A DNA stretch of 64,000 nucleotides from Pseudomonas sp. Choline-02u-1 (lineage in GTDB: Bacteria; Pseudomonadota; Gammaproteobacteria; Pseudomonadales; Pseudomonadaceae): positions 372,001 to 436,000 of the forward strand of contig NZ_PJBC01000013.1 in assembly GCF_002836515.1 (NCBI RefSeq). The letters run 5' to 3'. This document shows, piece by piece, positions 15,351 through 25,136 of the stretch. Position numbers and translations under genes: made by a program. Within the stretch, counting starts at the first letter, position 1. Each line of letters opens with the position of its first letter. The notes under the pieces are model-generated. The model ran no database searches. It was given only the letters and a program-made list of their open reading frames with translations, and was not told where the DNA came from.

Positions 15351-16921
15351 GCGGTTTCGTCGACCCAGCGATGTTCGAGGCGGGTTTGGTTGCCTTGCGG
15401 CGGGGTGCCGTGGTGGCAGTCGAGGTCGCCGACGTTGAGCCCGGAATCGAGCAAGCGCTGGCGCAGGGCAAACAGATTGTTTTCGATCAGGTCGGCGGTC
15501 TGCGGCCGCTCGGCCCAGAGCTGACTGGAGAGGCTGCCGGCGATCAGTTGCGCTTGAATCTGCAGCGGCCCGAGCGGCTCCAGATCGAAGGCCAGATCGA
15601 CGCGCCACAGTTGCTGTTTGGCTTCGCGCTCATCGCGACGTTCGTGCGGTTGCGGTTCGCGCTCCGGCGCCTCTTCACGCTGGAACTTGACCTGCAACGG
15701 CACGATGTCCTGCAGGTTGCGCATGGGTATTTCCAGCTGCCAAGTGCTCAGTAGGCGGCCATCGTCGGTGACGCCGGTCTGTTCCAGGCTCGACAGCTGA
15801 TGGCTCTGCAGACGCGACACTGCTGCAGCAGCGAGGCGCAGCAGTTGTTCGAGATCACCTTCGCCTTCCAGTTTCGCCAGCAGCCGTTCGGGCAACGGAA
15901 AGCTGCTCGGCACCGGTCTGGCGCTGACCTGGCCGAGGGTGCCGAGAGCGTTCCGGACGAAACTCGGCAGCGCTTGCGCCAAGGTGTTGGCGGCGATGAT
16001 CGCATTAAAATTGGTGTTGCTCGGCAGGCCCGGGGTCAGTTGCGCGATCAGTTTGAGCAGGTCGGCTTTCATATCCGGGGCGAGAGTCGGGTTTTGTCCA
16101 CCGAGCAATTTCGCTTCGAGGAACGCGCCGCTGTTGGCCAAGGCCAGCGCCACGCCTTTGGCGGTGCTCATTTGCTGCACGTCGGGCAGGCTGGCGAGCA
16201 GCTTGTCGACCACCGCGCGCAGATCGGCCGAGGTCTGGTCAGTGGTAGGCGGCAGATTTTGCAACATCTTCAGCAGACCATCGAGCGAGCCCTGGCGACT
16301 TTGCTGGCCGAGCAATTGCTGACTCACCGCCAGTTGTTCCTGACGGCTGCTCAGCGGCACGAATTTGAGGGTTTGCGCGTCCTGCACCTGCGCCGACAAC
16401 AAGGTGCCGATGCGCAGCGGCTGCGGGCTGTCGACGGTCAAGGTGCTGCCGCTCAATGCGGTGTTGAGCAGAGTGACCATCGAGCGAAATACCGCCGCTT
16501 GCCCCGGCGTCTGCGGCAGGGCTTGCGAGGTCACGACTTTGCCTTGCAGCAGGGTGCCGGCGGGCAATTGCGCGGTATCGATACGGGTCAGGGTGGCGAC
16601 GCTGCTGGTGATCGCTTGCTGTACGGTGATCGCCAGATTGCCGGCCGATGGCTGAGTGATCGCCAGGTTGGTGCCCTGTGGCAACGGCAGGTTGCTGCTG
16701 GCCTGCACGGTGGTCTGACGGCCGCTGTCGAGGGTCACTTTGAGCAACAATTCAAAGGTCTGATCGGCCTGCTTGAGCGACAACACCTCCGCCTTGGCGC
16801 TTTGCCCCGCGCCGATCAAGCCCTCGACCGGCGTCAGCAGCTTGAGCAGCTCACCCATCTGCGGGCGAGCGCTCGCCGGCACGGTGGGTGGCAGCGGGAG
16901 GATGTTCATTTCGCCTGTCAT
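15347..16921 (-). CDS. FliK-like flagellar hook-length control protein
   Basis: The 524-residue protein is rich in Gln, Leu, Ser and Pro through the first two thirds. It ends in a Flg_hook-type domain (about 400-500: STWQLEIPMRNLQDIVPLQV, WRVDLAFDLEPLGPLQIQAQ, LWAERPQTADLIENN). This layout, an elongated ruler plus a compact domain that touches the FlhB C-terminus, is the FliK plan. Canonical fliK is expected elsewhere in the flagellar regulon, so this may be a second copy. Start: ATG of MTGEMNIL; the second Met (MNIL) is an alternative. It is coupled to the FlhB-like gene downstream. Confidence 0.75.
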   Translation of the reverse strand: MTGEMNILPLPPTVPASARPQMGELLKLLTPVEGLIGAGQSAKAEVLSLKQADQTFELLLKVTLDSGRQTTVQASSNLPLPQGTNLAITQPSAGNLAITVQQAITSSVATLTRIDTAQLPAGTLLQGKVVTSQALPQTPGQAAVFRSMVTLLNTALSGSTLTVDSPQPLRIGTLLSAQVQDAQTLKFVPLSSRQEQLAVSQQLLGQQSRQGSLDGLLKMLQNLPPTTDQTSADLRAVVDKLLASLPDVQQMSTAKGVALALANSGAFLEAKLLGGQNPTLAPDMKADLLKLIAQLTPGLPSNTNFNAIIAANTLAQALPSFVRNALGTLGQVSARPVPSSFPLPERLLAKLEGEGDLEQLLRLAAAAVSRLQSHQLSSLEQTGVTDDGRLLSTWQLEIPMRNLQDIVPLQVKFQREEAPEREPQPHERRDEREAKQQLWRVDLAFDLEPLGPLQIQAQLIAGSLSSQLWAERPQTADLIENNLFALRQRLLDSGLNVGDLDCHHGTPPQGNQTRLEHRWVDETA

Positions 16922-16955
16922 ACGCGGACACAACCTGAGGAAATTGCGCTCTTGA

Positions 16956-16978
16956 GAGTAAGGCACGGCATGTATAAT
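16956..16978 (+). promoter_or_regulatory. candidate sigma-70 promoter of the ccm operon
   Basis: A perfect -10, TATAAT (16973-16978), lies inside the inverted repeat GGCAT-GTATA-ATGCC. The -35 is weak: TTGAGA-type hexamers sit 15-17 bases upstream. It would give a leader of about 130 bases before ccmA. The region also holds the start of the divergent FliK-like gene. Confidence 0.45.
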
Positions 16979-17118
16979 GCCGCGCGTCGTGCGCTTCGTT
17001 CAAAAAACCTGGCAATTGTTTGATCCAGCTCGCCAGATCGAGCGATCAAAGCATCTATGCTGCATCTCTTTAACGGCCGCTCTAGAGCCGACTTGAACCG
17101 TATAAGGCCCGTGATCCC

Positions 17119-17754
17119 TTGACCAGTCCTGTCCTGCAAACCGTTGCCCTGGCGTGTGAACGCGATCTCAGGCTGCTTTTCGAAAACCTCGAATTGCGCC
17201 TGGCCAGTGGCGACATGGTGCAGATCAGCGGCCCCAACGGCAGCGGCAAGACCAGTCTTTTACGTCTGCTCGCCGGTTTGATGCAACCCACCGATGGCCA
17301 GGTGCTGCTCAACGGTCAGCCGCTGACCGAGCAACGCAGCGAACTGGCGCGAAACCTGTTGTGGATCGGCCACGCCGCCGGGATCAAGGATCTGCTCACT
17401 CCCGAAGAAAACCTGTCGTGGCTGTGCGCCCTGCATCATCCCGCCGAACGCGAGGCGATCTGGCAGGCGCTGGCAGCGGTAGGATTGCGCGGTTTCGAAG
17501 ACGTTCCCTGCCACAGTCTTTCCGCCGGCCAACAGCGCCGTGTGGCGCTGGCGCGGTTGTATCTGGACAGCCCGCCGCTGTGGATTCTCGACGAACCTTT
17601 CACCGCGCTGGACAAGCAGGGCGTCGCGCAACTGGAAGAACACCTGGCCGGCCACTGCGAGCGCGGTGGGTTGGTGGTGCTGACCACGCACCACACCCTG
17701 AGCCGCATGCCGGCCGGTTATCGCGACATCGATCTGGGGAAATGGGCGGTATGA
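17119..17754 (+). CDS. ccmA: heme exporter ATP-binding protein CcmA
   Basis: ATPase subunit of the CcmABCD complex, which releases heme-loaded CcmE during cytochrome c maturation. The 211-residue ABC protein has Walker [10 protein letters not shown], signature [14 protein letters not shown], Walker [13 protein letters not shown] and a switch His in LTTHH. The start is a TTG about 11 bases after AAGG; no better ATG lies in frame near the N-terminus. The end overlaps ccmB (ATGA), and the whole ccm operon is packed this way. Confidence 0.96.
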   Translation: MTSPVLQTVALACERDLRLLFENLELRLASGDMVQISGPNGSGKTSLLRLLAGLMQPTDGQVLLNGQPLTEQRSELARNLLWIGHAAGIKDLLTPEENLSWLCALHHPAEREAIWQALAAVGLRGFEDVPCHSLSAGQQRRVALARLYLDSPPLWILDEPFTALDKQGVAQLEEHLAGHCERGGLVVLTTHHTLSRMPAGYRDIDLGKWAV

Positions 17755-18419
17755 GCGTCTTCGGCCTGCTGCTTGCCCGCGAATCGCGACTGCTGTTCCG
17801 CCGCCCGGCGGAGCTGGCCAATCCGCTGATTTTCTTCGCCATCGTCATCGCACTTTTCCCGCTGGCCGTCGGCCCGGAAACTCAAGTCTTGCAAAACCTG
17901 TCCCCGGGGTTAGTCTGGGTGGCCGCATTGTTGTCGGTCCTGCTTTCGCTGGACGGATTGTTTCGCAGTGACTTCGAAGACGGCTCGCTGGAACAGTGGG
18001 TCCTTTCGTCGCACCCGCTGCCGCTTTTGGTCCTGGCCAAGGTGCTGGCACACTGGCTGTTCTCCGGTCTGGCGCTGGTGCTGCTGTCGCCGCTGCTGGC
18101 GTTGATGCTCGGTTTGCCGGCCGCATGTCTGCCGGTACTGCTGCTGTCGTTGCTGCTCGGCACGCCGGTGCTGAGCCTGCTCGGTGCAGTCGGCGCGGCA
18201 CTGACAGTCGGTCTGAAGCGCGGCGGTCTGTTACTGGCGTTGCTGATTCTGCCGTTGTACATCCCGGTGTTGATCCTTGGCAGCGGCGCGTTGCAAGCGG
18301 CGCTGCAAGGCATGCCGGCGACCGGATACCTGTTGTGGATGGCCAGCCTCACAGCGCTGGCGATCACCCTGACACCCTTTGCAATAGCCGCTGGCCTGAA
18401 GATCAGCGTCGGCGAATAA
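17751..18419 (+). CDS. ccmB: heme exporter protein CcmB
   Basis: Membrane permease subunit of CcmABCD. The 222-residue product has six hydrophobic segments and the family N-terminus with [20 protein letters not shown], plus [16 protein letters not shown]. The ATG overlaps the ccmA stop codon. A longer in-frame extension upstream lies inside ccmA and is rejected. Co-translation with CcmA fits a fixed ATPase:permease ratio. Confidence 0.96.
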   Translation: MSVFGLLLARESRLLFRRPAELANPLIFFAIVIALFPLAVGPETQVLQNLSPGLVWVAALLSVLLSLDGLFRSDFEDGSLEQWVLSSHPLPLLVLAKVLAHWLFSGLALVLLSPLLALMLGLPAACLPVLLLSLLLGTPVLSLLGAVGAALTVGLKRGGLLLALLILPLYIPVLILGSGALQAALQGMPATGYLLWMASLTALAITLTPFAIAAGLKISVGE

Positions 18420-18516
18420 TAATGAGGCCTGGTCAAAAATTGACCACTTCTTCCAGAAGAAAGGCATGACCCTCTGCCAGCTCGCGATGATGAGCGGCAA
18501 CCGTGATGGAAACAGT

Positions 18517-19272
18517 ATGAACTGGACCTGGTTTCACAAGCTCGGCTCACCCAAGTGGTTCTACGGTATCAGCGGCAGGTTTCTGCCGTGGTTGAGCATC
18601 GCAGCGTTGCTGCTGATCGGTGTTGGCGTGGTCTGGGGGCTGGCGTTCGCGCCGCCGGATTACCAGCAAGGCAACAGCTTTCGCATCATCTATATCCATG
18701 TGCCAGCGGCGATGCTCGCCCAGTCGATCTACGTGATGCTCGCGGTGTGCGGCGTGGTCGGGCTGGTGTGGAAAATGAAACTGGCCGACGTCGCCCTGCA
18801 ATGCGCTGCACCGATCGGTGCGTGGATGACCGCCGTGGCGCTGGTCACCGGGGCCATCTGGGGCAAGCCGACCTGGGGCTCGTGGTGGGTGTGGGACGCG
18901 CGCCTGACCTCGATGTTGATTCTCCTGTTTCTGTATTTCGGCGTGATCGCGCTGGGCAACGCCATCAGCAATCGTGACAGTGCCGCCAAGGCCTGCGCGG
19001 TGCTGGCCATCGTTGGCGTGATCAACATTCCGATCATCAAATACTCGGTGGAGTGGTGGAACACCCTGCACCAGGGCGCGACCTTCACCCTTACGGAAAA
19101 ACCGGCGATGCCGGCGGAAATGTGGCTGCCGCTGTTGCTGACGGTGCTGGGTTTCTATTGCTTCTTCGGCGCTGTGCTGTTGCTGCGCATGCGTCTTGAA
19201 GTGCTCAAGCGCGAGGCTCGCGCCAGTTGGGTGAAAGCCGAAGTGCAGCAGAGTCTGGAGGCAGCGCGATGA
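18517..19272 (+). CDS. ccmC: heme ABC transporter permease CcmC
   Basis: Heme-handling membrane protein that attaches heme to CcmE. The 251-residue product has six membrane segments and the periplasmic tryptophan-rich WWD motif ([16 protein letters not shown]), flanked by His residues that bind heme. Start: the ATG of [12 protein letters not shown], with GGA six bases before it. An upstream in-frame ATG at 18466 would add 17 residues that do not look like CcmC. The 97-base gap from ccmB is the longest in this operon. Confidence 0.96.
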   Translation: MNWTWFHKLGSPKWFYGISGRFLPWLSIAALLLIGVGVVWGLAFAPPDYQQGNSFRIIYIHVPAAMLAQSIYVMLAVCGVVGLVWKMKLADVALQCAAPIGAWMTAVALVTGAIWGKPTWGSWWVWDARLTSMLILLFLYFGVIALGNAISNRDSAAKACAVLAIVGVINIPIIKYSVEWWNTLHQGATFTLTEKPAMPAEMWLPLLLTVLGFYCFFGAVLLLRMRLEVLKREARASWVKAEVQQSLEAAR

Positions 19273-19445
19273 GTTTTGCTTCATTCGGCGACTTCCTCGC
19301 CATGGGCCATCACGGCCTGTATGTCTGGTCGGCCTACGGCATCTGCCTGGCGGTGCTGGCCCTCAACGTGTTAGCGCCGATTGCGGCGCGCAAGCGTTAT
19401 CTGCAACAAGAGGCGCGTCGTCTGCGCCGGGAGAACGCCCAGTGA
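19269..19445 (+). CDS. ccmD: heme exporter protein CcmD
   Basis: Small membrane protein of the CcmABCD complex needed for release of holo-CcmE. The 58-residue product has one membrane helix ([20 protein letters not shown]) followed by a basic cytoplasmic tail ([18 protein letters not shown]), the standard CcmD plan. It overlaps ccmC by ATGA at its start and ccmE by GTGA at its end. Confidence 0.95.
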   Translation: MSFASFGDFLAMGHHGLYVWSAYGICLAVLALNVLAPIAARKRYLQQEARRLRRENAQ

Positions 19446-19897
19446 ATGCGCTGCGCAAAAAACGTCTGATCATCATTCTGGCCATCCTGGTCGGGGTCGG
19501 TGCTGCTGTCGGCCTGGCCCTGAGTGCGTTGCAGGAAAACATCAATCTGTTTTACACGCCGACGCAGATCGCCAACGGTGAAGCGCCGCAGGACACACGC
19601 ATCCGCGCCGGCGGCATGGTCGAGGCCGGTTCGCTGCAACGGTCAAAGGATTCGCTGGACGTCAAATTCGTCGTCACCGATTTCAACAAATCCGTGACCA
19701 TCGCCTATCGCGGCATCCTCCCGGATCTGTTCCGCGAAGGGCAGGGCATCGTCGCCCTTGGCAAGCTCAACGCCGATGGCGTGGTAGTCGCCGATGAAGT
19801 GCTGGCCAAGCACGACGAGAAGTACATGCCGCCGGAAGTGACCAAAGCGCTGAAAGACAGCGGTCAATCCGCACCGACGCCTGTGAAGGAGGGTTGA
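19442..19897 (+). CDS. ccmE: cytochrome c maturation heme chaperone CcmE
   Basis: Periplasmic heme chaperone that carries heme from CcmC to the CcmFH ligase. The 151-residue protein has an N-terminal anchor (about 8-30), an OB-fold domain, and the heme-binding motif HDEKY with covalent His124 and axial Tyr128, followed by a Pro-rich tail. It starts with GTG, overlapping the ccmD stop codon. Next gene ccmF starts three bases after the stop. Confidence 0.97.
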   Translation: MNALRKKRLIIILAILVGVGAAVGLALSALQENINLFYTPTQIANGEAPQDTRIRAGGMVEAGSLQRSKDSLDVKFVVTDFNKSVTIAYRGILPDLFREGQGIVALGKLNADGVVVADEVLAKHDEKYMPPEVTKALKDSGQSAPTPVKEG

Positions 19898-19900
19898 TCG

Positions 19901-21889
19901 ATGGCCGCCGCACTGTTTATTCCTGAGCTGGGCCATCTGGCGATGATCCTCGCGCTGTGTTTTGCACTGGTCCAAGCGCTGGTGCCGATGCTCGGCGCGT
20001 GGCGCGGTGACCGCTTGTGGATGAGCCTGGCGCAACCGGCGGCGTGGGGCCAGTTTGCCTTTCTGCTGTTTGCCTTTGGCTGCCTGACCTACGCGTTCAT
20101 GACCGACGATTTCTCGGTCGGCTACGTGGCGATGAACTCCAACAGCGCGCTGCCGTGGTACTACAAATTCAGCGCAGTGTGGGGCGCCCACGAAGGTTCG
20201 CTGCTGCTGTGGGCGTTGATCCTCGGCGGCTGGACCTTCGCCGTGTCGGTGTTCTCCCGGCAGTTGCCACAAGTCATGCTCGCCCGGGTACTGGCGGTGA
20301 TGGGCATGATCAGCACCGGTTTCCTGCTGTTCCTGATTCTTACCTCGAACCCGTTTTCGCGGATCCTGCCGCAGATCCCCGCCGACGGTCGCGACCTCAA
20401 CCCGTTGCTGCAGGACATCGGCCTGATCGTGCATCCGCCGATGCTGTACATGGGCTACGTCGGTTTCTCTGTGGCCTTCGCATTTGCCATCGCCGCGCTG
20501 CTCGGCGGACGTCTCGATGCAGCGTGGGCGCGGTGGTCGCGGCCATGGACCATCGTCGCCTGGGCCTTCCTCGGCATCGGCATCACCCTCGGTTCGTGGT
20601 GGGCGTATTACGAACTCGGCTGGGGCGGCTGGTGGTTCTGGGACCCGGTGGAAAACGCCTCGTTCATGCCATGGCTGGTCGGCACCGCGCTGATTCACTC
20701 GCTGGCCGTCACCGAAAAACGCGGCGTGTTCAAGAGCTGGACGGTGTTGCTGGCGATTGCCGCATTCTCGTTGAGCCTGCTCGGCACCTTCCTCGTACGC
20801 TCGGGCGTGCTGACCTCGGTGCACGCGTTCGCCTCGGATCCCGAGCGGGGCGTGTTCATCCTGATCTTCCTGCTGTTTGTGGTGGGCGGTTCGCTGACGC
20901 TGTTCGCACTGCGCGCGCCAGTGGTGAAAAGTCAGGTCGGTTTCAATCTGTGGTCGCGTGAAACCTTGCTGCTGGGCAACAACCTGGTGCTGGTCGTCGC
21001 TGCATCGATGATTTTGCTCGGGACGTTGTATCCGCTGATTCTCGATGCCATCAGTGGCGCCAAACTGTCGGTCGGCCCGCCGTACTTCAATGCGCTGTTC
21101 ATTCCGTTGATGGCGTTGTTGATGCTGGTGATGGCAGTCGGTGTGATCGTGCGCTGGAAGGACACGCCAGTGAAATGGCTGGCAAGCATGCTCACGCCCG
21201 TGCTGCTCGGCAGCGTCGCGCTGGCCGTGGTGGCCGGCGTGGCGTATGGCGATTTCAACTGGGCGGTGATTGCGACATTCCTGCTCGCCGCGTGGGTGTT
21301 GCTCGCCGGCTTGCGCGATCTGTTCGACAAGACCCGCCACAAGGGCCTGATCAAAGGTTTGCCGACGCTCACCCGCAGCTATTGGGGCATGCAGATCGCC
21401 CACCTCGGCATCGCCGTGTGCGCGCTGGGGGTGGTGTTGTCGAGCCAGAACAGTGCCGAGCGCGACCTGCGTCTGGCGCCGGGCGAGTCGATGGATCTGG
21501 CGGGCTATCAGTTCGTCTTCGAAGGTGCCAAGCATTTCGAAGGGCCAAACTTTACCTCGGACAAAGGCACCGTCCGCGTCATCCGTGATGGCAAGGAAAT
21601 CAGCGTGCTGCACCCGGAAAAACGTCTGTACACCGTGCAGAACTCGGTGATGACCGAAGCCGGCATCGATGCCGGTTTCACCCGCGATCTCTACGTCGCC
21701 CTCGGCGAGCCACTGGATAACGGCGCCTGGGCCGTGCGCGTACACGTCAAACCGTTCGTGCGCTGGATCTGGTTCGGTGGCTTGCTCACCGGATTTGGCG
21801 GTTTGCTGGCGGCGCTGGATCGACGTTATCGGGTCAAGGTGAAAAGCAAAGTGCGCGAAGCACTGGGCATGACAGGAGCGGCGGCATGA
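19901..21889 (+). CDS. ccmF: cytochrome c heme lyase subunit CcmF
   Basis: Large membrane subunit of the heme ligase that joins heme to apocytochrome c. The 662-residue product has about 15 membrane segments and the tryptophan-rich WWD signature GWGGWWFWDPVENASFMPWL. It shows the conserved His-containing loops of the CcmC/CcmF superfamily (SAVWGAHEGSLLLW, IHPPMLYMGY-like VHPPMLYMGY) and a large C-terminal periplasmic domain before the last helix. The end overlaps ccmG by four bases. A 700-codon antisense frame across it is a shadow. Confidence 0.97.
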   Translation: MAAALFIPELGHLAMILALCFALVQALVPMLGAWRGDRLWMSLAQPAAWGQFAFLLFAFGCLTYAFMTDDFSVGYVAMNSNSALPWYYKFSAVWGAHEGSLLLWALILGGWTFAVSVFSRQLPQVMLARVLAVMGMISTGFLLFLILTSNPFSRILPQIPADGRDLNPLLQDIGLIVHPPMLYMGYVGFSVAFAFAIAALLGGRLDAAWARWSRPWTIVAWAFLGIGITLGSWWAYYELGWGGWWFWDPVENASFMPWLVGTALIHSLAVTEKRGVFKSWTVLLAIAAFSLSLLGTFLVRSGVLTSVHAFASDPERGVFILIFLLFVVGGSLTLFALRAPVVKSQVGFNLWSRETLLLGNNLVLVVAASMILLGTLYPLILDAISGAKLSVGPPYFNALFIPLMALLMLVMAVGVIVRWKDTPVKWLASMLTPVLLGSVALAVVAGVAYGDFNWAVIATFLLAAWVLLAGLRDLFDKTRHKGLIKGLPTLTRSYWGMQIAHLGIAVCALGVVLSSQNSAERDLRLAPGESMDLAGYQFVFEGAKHFEGPNFTSDKGTVRVIRDGKEISVLHPEKRLYTVQNSVMTEAGIDAGFTRDLYVALGEPLDNGAWAVRVHVKPFVRWIWFGGLLTGFGGLLAALDRRYRVKVKSKVREALGMTGAAA

Positions 21890-22422
21890 GGCGTTGGTTG
21901 ATGTTGTTGCCGCTGGCGATTTTCCTGCTGGTGGCGGTGTTTCTGTATCGCGGTTTGTATCTGGATCCGGCGGAGCTGCCGTCGGCGATGATCGACAAGC
22001 CGTTCCCGGAGTTTTCCTTGCCGAGTGTGCAGGGTGACAAGACGCTGACCAAGGCCGACATTCTCGGCAAACCGGCGCTGGTCAATGTCTGGGGCACCTG
22101 GTGCATCTCCTGCCGGGTCGAGCACCCGGTGCTGAACAAACTCGCCGAGCGCGGCGTGGTGATCTACGGCATCAACTACAAGGACACCAATGCCGACGCC
22201 TTGAAGTGGCTGGCCGAGTTCCACAATCCGTATGCGCTGGATATCCGTGACGACGAAGGCTCACTGGGCCTCAACCTCGGTGTCTACGGCGCGCCGGAAA
22301 CCTTCTTCATCGACGCCAAAGGCATCATTCGCGACAAGTTCGTCGGGGTGATCGACGAGCAGGTCTGGCGCGAAAAACTCGCGGCCAAGTATCAGGCGCT
22401 GGTCGATGAGGCCAAGCCATGA
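21886..22422 (+). CDS. ccmG: thiol:disulfide interchange protein CcmG/DsbE
   Basis: Membrane-tethered thioredoxin-like reductant that keeps apocytochrome c cysteines (directly or through CcmH) reduced. The 178-residue protein has one N-terminal anchor (about 4-24) and a thioredoxin fold with Cys73-Ile-Ser-Cys76 in WGTWCISCRVEHP. The loop GVYGAPETFFID supplies the cis-Pro region. Its CxxC dipeptide is Ile-Ser, where E. coli has Pro-Thr, which may shift redox potential. It overlaps ccmF and ccmH by ATGA. Confidence 0.96.
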   Translation: MRRWLMLLPLAIFLLVAVFLYRGLYLDPAELPSAMIDKPFPEFSLPSVQGDKTLTKADILGKPALVNVWGTWCISCRVEHPVLNKLAERGVVIYGINYKDTNADALKWLAEFHNPYALDIRDDEGSLGLNLGVYGAPETFFIDAKGIIRDKFVGVIDEQVWREKLAAKYQALVDEAKP

Positions 22423-22889
22423 AGCGTTTTCTCGCAGCAGTGGTGTTGGGCTTGAGCCTGGCTGGTGTCGCCCACGCGGCCATCGACACCTACGAATTTG
22501 CCAAAGAGGGCGACCGTGAGCGTTTCCGCGAACTGACCAAGGAACTGCGCTGCCCGAAATGCCAGAACCAGGACATCGCCGACTCCAACGCACCGATCGC
22601 CGCCGACCTGCGCAAAGAGATTTTTCGCATGCTCGGCGAGGGCAAGGACAATCAGCAGATCATCGACTTCATGGTCGATCGCTACGGTGATTTCGTCCGC
22701 TACAAACCGGCGCTCAATTCGAAGACCGCGCTGCTCTGGTTCGGCCCGGCCGGTCTGTTGCTCGGTGGTTTTGTGGTGATCGCGCTGATCGTGCGCAGGC
22801 GTCGCGGGCAACGTGCCGAAACGCCCACATCGCTGTCTGCCGAAGAACGTCAGCGCCTCGACCAACTGTTGGATAAAAACCAAGAATGA
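22419..22889 (+). CDS. ccmH: cytochrome c maturation protein CcmH
   Basis: Membrane-anchored thiol oxidoreductase that presents apocytochrome to CcmF. The 156-residue product has a signal peptide ending AHA (residue 20), the LRCPKCQNQ motif with Cys45 and Cys48, and a membrane helix near 105-125. It is the short CcmH type; the TPR part encoded in E. coli CcmH is a separate gene here, ccmI. Start and end overlap the neighbours by four bases. Confidence 0.96.
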   Translation: MKRFLAAVVLGLSLAGVAHAAIDTYEFAKEGDRERFRELTKELRCPKCQNQDIADSNAPIAADLRKEIFRMLGEGKDNQQIIDFMVDRYGDFVRYKPALNSKTALLWFGPAGLLLGGFVVIALIVRRRRGQRAETPTSLSAEERQRLDQLLDKNQE

Positions 22890-24085
22890 TTGATTTCTGG
22901 CTCGCCGCAGGGCTGTTGCTTCTGGTCGCCCTGAGTTTTCTGCTGATCCCGGTGCTGCGTGAACGTCGTGCCCAGCGGGAAGAAGACCGTACCGCGCTGA
23001 ACGTCGCGCTGTATCAGGAACGGGTTGCCGAGCTGCAGGCGCAGCAGGCCGAAGGCGTGCTCGACGCGGCGCAACTGGACAGCGGTCGCGCGGAAGCTGC
23101 GCGTGAATTGCTGGCCGATACCGAAGGCGCCGCCGCGCCGCGTGTCTCGCGCCTGGGCAAACCGTTGCCGTTGCTGGCCGCGGTGTTGGTGCCGCTGCTG
23201 GGCCTTGGTCTGTACCTGCATTTCGGTGCCGCCGACAAGGTGGAACTGACCCGCGAGTTTGCCCAGGCACCGCAGTCGATGGAGGAGATGACCCAGCGTC
23301 TGGAGCGTGCGGTTGCCGCTCAACCGGATTCTGCTGAAGGTCTGTATTTCCTCGGCCGTACCTACATGGCTCAGGACCGCCCGGCAGACGCGGCGAAGAT
23401 GTTCGAACGCGCCGCTAACCTCGCCGGTCGCCAGCCGGAGCTGCTCGGCCAGTGGGCGCAGGCGCAGTATTTTGCTGACGGTAAAAAGTGGTCGGAAAAG
23501 ATTCAGAAACTGACCGACGAAGCGCTGAAGGCCGATCCGAAAGAAGTCACCAGCCTCGGTCTTCTCGGCATCGCCGCGTTCGAAGGCGAGCGTTATCAAG
23601 AAGCGATCGATTACTGGAATCGCCTGCTTGCGCAGCTGCCACCGGATGACAACTCTCGCGCGGCGCTGCAAGGCGGCATCGAGCGTGCCGCCGAACGCTT
23701 GAAAGCAAGCGGTGGCAAGGTTGCCCAGGCAGCGGCGCCGAAAGCTGCGTTGCTGACAGTCAGCGTCGATCTGGCCAGCGAACTCAAAGGCAAGGTGCAA
23801 CCGGGCGACAGCGTGTTCATCTTCGCCCGCGCCACTTCAGGCCCACCTGCGCCGCTGGCGGCCAAACGCCTGACCGTGGCGGATCTGCCAGTGACCGTCG
23901 AACTGGGTGATGCCGATGCAATGATGCCGCAGTTGAAACTGTCGAACTTCCCTGAAGTCCAACTGGTTGCGCGCATCTCACGAGCCGGTCAACCGACTGC
24001 CGGTGAGTGGATCGGTCGCAGCGGCCCACTGGCCAGCAGCACCACCGCGCCACAAACACTGACCATCGACAGCCCGGACAAATAA
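22886..24085 (+). CDS. ccmI: cytochrome c biogenesis TPR protein CcmI (CycH)
   Basis: Apocytochrome c chaperone that binds the C-terminal helix of the substrate. The 399-residue protein has two N-terminal membrane helices (about 3-22 and 93-113) flanking a cytoplasmic zipper-like loop. A periplasmic TPR region (about 140-270: [40 protein letters not shown]) and a beta-rich C-terminal domain follow. The ATG overlaps the ccmH stop codon. This completes a full System I operon from ccmA to ccmI. Confidence 0.95.
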   Translation: MIDFWLAAGLLLLVALSFLLIPVLRERRAQREEDRTALNVALYQERVAELQAQQAEGVLDAAQLDSGRAEAARELLADTEGAAAPRVSRLGKPLPLLAAVLVPLLGLGLYLHFGAADKVELTREFAQAPQSMEEMTQRLERAVAAQPDSAEGLYFLGRTYMAQDRPADAAKMFERAANLAGRQPELLGQWAQAQYFADGKKWSEKIQKLTDEALKADPKEVTSLGLLGIAAFEGERYQEAIDYWNRLLAQLPPDDNSRAALQGGIERAAERLKASGGKVAQAAAPKAALLTVSVDLASELKGKVQPGDSVFIFARATSGPPAPLAAKRLTVADLPVTVELGDADAMMPQLKLSNFPEVQLVARISRAGQPTAGEWIGRSGPLASSTTAPQTLTIDSPDK

Positions 24086-24110
24086 TCGGGCAAACAAGGA
24101 AAGCACCGCC

Positions 24111-24515
24111 ATGCACACCATCGCCCGAATCACAGTCCTCACACTGGCCCTGGGCTTGAGTGCATGTGCGGTGCAACGCCCGGAACCGACCACCAGCCTG
24201 CCGCCGATCCCGCCGTCGCAACCGAGCCCGACCCCGTCGACCTCGCCAACACCGGGCAAAAGCATCCCGGCGAAACCGGCAAAACCCGTCCCGCGCACCT
24301 CAGCCAGTTTCGCCCCACCACCGGGCGGCAACAGCCACTGGGATCAGAAACTCGGCGTCTACGTCCTCGACGACCAGACCAACACCTTCTACCGCCAGCG
24401 CACCTACTACCGCTGGAATAACGGCTGGAGCCGCTCGGTCAGCCCCAACGGCCCGTGGGAAGACACCAACATCCACGGCGTCCCGCCGGGGTTGGGCAAG
24501 AAGTTCGGGCAGTAA
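24111..24515 (+). CDS. small proline-rich lipoprotein
   Basis: Function unknown. The 134-residue product has a lipoprotein signal with lipobox LSAC (Cys20), then a Pro/Ser/Thr-rich stretch (about 24-70). A compact aromatic domain follows (SHWDQKLGVYVLDD, TFYRQRTYYRWNNGWS, SPNGPWEDTNIHGVPPGL). It starts 25 bases after ccmI and ends at the strong terminator, so it is probably the last gene of the ccm transcript. The residue after the lipobox Cys is Ala, which suggests transfer to the outer membrane. Confidence 0.8.
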   Translation: MHTIARITVLTLALGLSACAVQRPEPTTSLPPIPPSQPSPTPSTSPTPGKSIPAKPAKPVPRTSASFAPPPGGNSHWDQKLGVYVLDDQTNTFYRQRTYYRWNNGWSRSVSPNGPWEDTNIHGVPPGLGKKFGQ

Positions 24516-24518
24516 GAG

Positions 24519-24549
24519 AAACGGCGATCCTCGGATCGCCGTTTTTTTT
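24519..24549 (+). terminator. intrinsic terminator of the ccm operon
   Basis: ACGGCGATCC and GGATCGCCGT form a near-perfect GC-rich stem a few bases after the lipoprotein stop codon and are followed by eight T residues. It is one of the clearest terminators in the window, and it also separates the ccm operon from the convergent toxin gene. Confidence 0.92.
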
Positions 24550-24560
24550 GCGTCTGATTC

Positions 24561-25136
24561 TCAGAGAATCGCACGATAGTTACCTAACGCCTTTACCGAT
24601 TCGACCAAGCCTTGCCGCTGGAGAAAGCCAAGATATTTATCCACCTCCACATTGGGCGTTTTCAATTGCCGTCGCTGGCTTTGAGCCGCAGCGACGACGG
24701 CCGCCGAATCAAGGTGAAAAAGGTTTTCCACAAACTCATCCAGGTGCTGAGCTTCGATGCCGTATGGCGCGAGGTGACAGGAGGGGAAATCTTTCAGGTT
24801 GAACGTCACTATTACATCGGCACCGCATCGGATAGCGGCCGCCAGAACATGGCGGTCGTTCTCATCAGGCAGCGTCAGGCCTGACACCAGGTCTTCATAG
24901 CCATCGATACACGCATCTGGAATGGCCAAGTCCATCAAGTGCGATGTGCGATCGAGTTGTTCGAGGGTCAGGTCGGACCTGTTCTTCAATAAGTTACGCT
25001 TCCATTCGTGGTGTATTTCCTGAGTCCAGCGAGCCTGATACAGCCCAGACAACGCGAGCCACATCAGGAAATCTCTTAAAGGGGCCGGATATAAAACGCA
25101 TGCATCGTATACAGCAGTGAAAGAGGAATGCCTCAC
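24561..25136 (-). CDS. PIN-domain toxin of a toxin-antitoxin module
   Basis: Predicted Mg2+-dependent ribonuclease. The 191-residue product starts with the PIN strand AVYDACVLYP (Asp11) and carries further acidic candidates Glu44 (IHHEW) and Asp91/Asp94 (LPDENDRHVLAAAI), then VTFNLKDFP. The C-terminal ~55 residues extend beyond the usual VapC length. It overlaps the upstream HTH gene by ATGA, so antitoxin is translated first, as in typical modules. The RNA target cannot be told from sequence. Type II toxin identity is well supported by fold and partner; activity is inferred. Confidence 0.85.
   Translation of the reverse strand: MRHSSFTAVYDACVLYPAPLRDFLMWLALSGLYQARWTQEIHHEWKRNLLKNRSDLTLEQLDRTSHLMDLAIPDACIDGYEDLVSGLTLPDENDRHVLAAAIRCGADVIVTFNLKDFPSCHLAPYGIEAQHLDEFVENLFHLDSAAVVAAAQSQRRQLKTPNVEVDKYLGFLQRQGLVESVKALGNYRAIL

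Noticed and set aside
19643..21745. 700-codon minus-strand frame opposite ccmE-ccmF
   Set aside because: Low-complexity His/Gln/Arg-rich product fully covered by well-supported ccm genes.
24612..24884. 90-codon plus-strand frame opposite the PIN gene
   Set aside because: Lies fully antisense to the PIN gene, directly after a terminator, with no domain.
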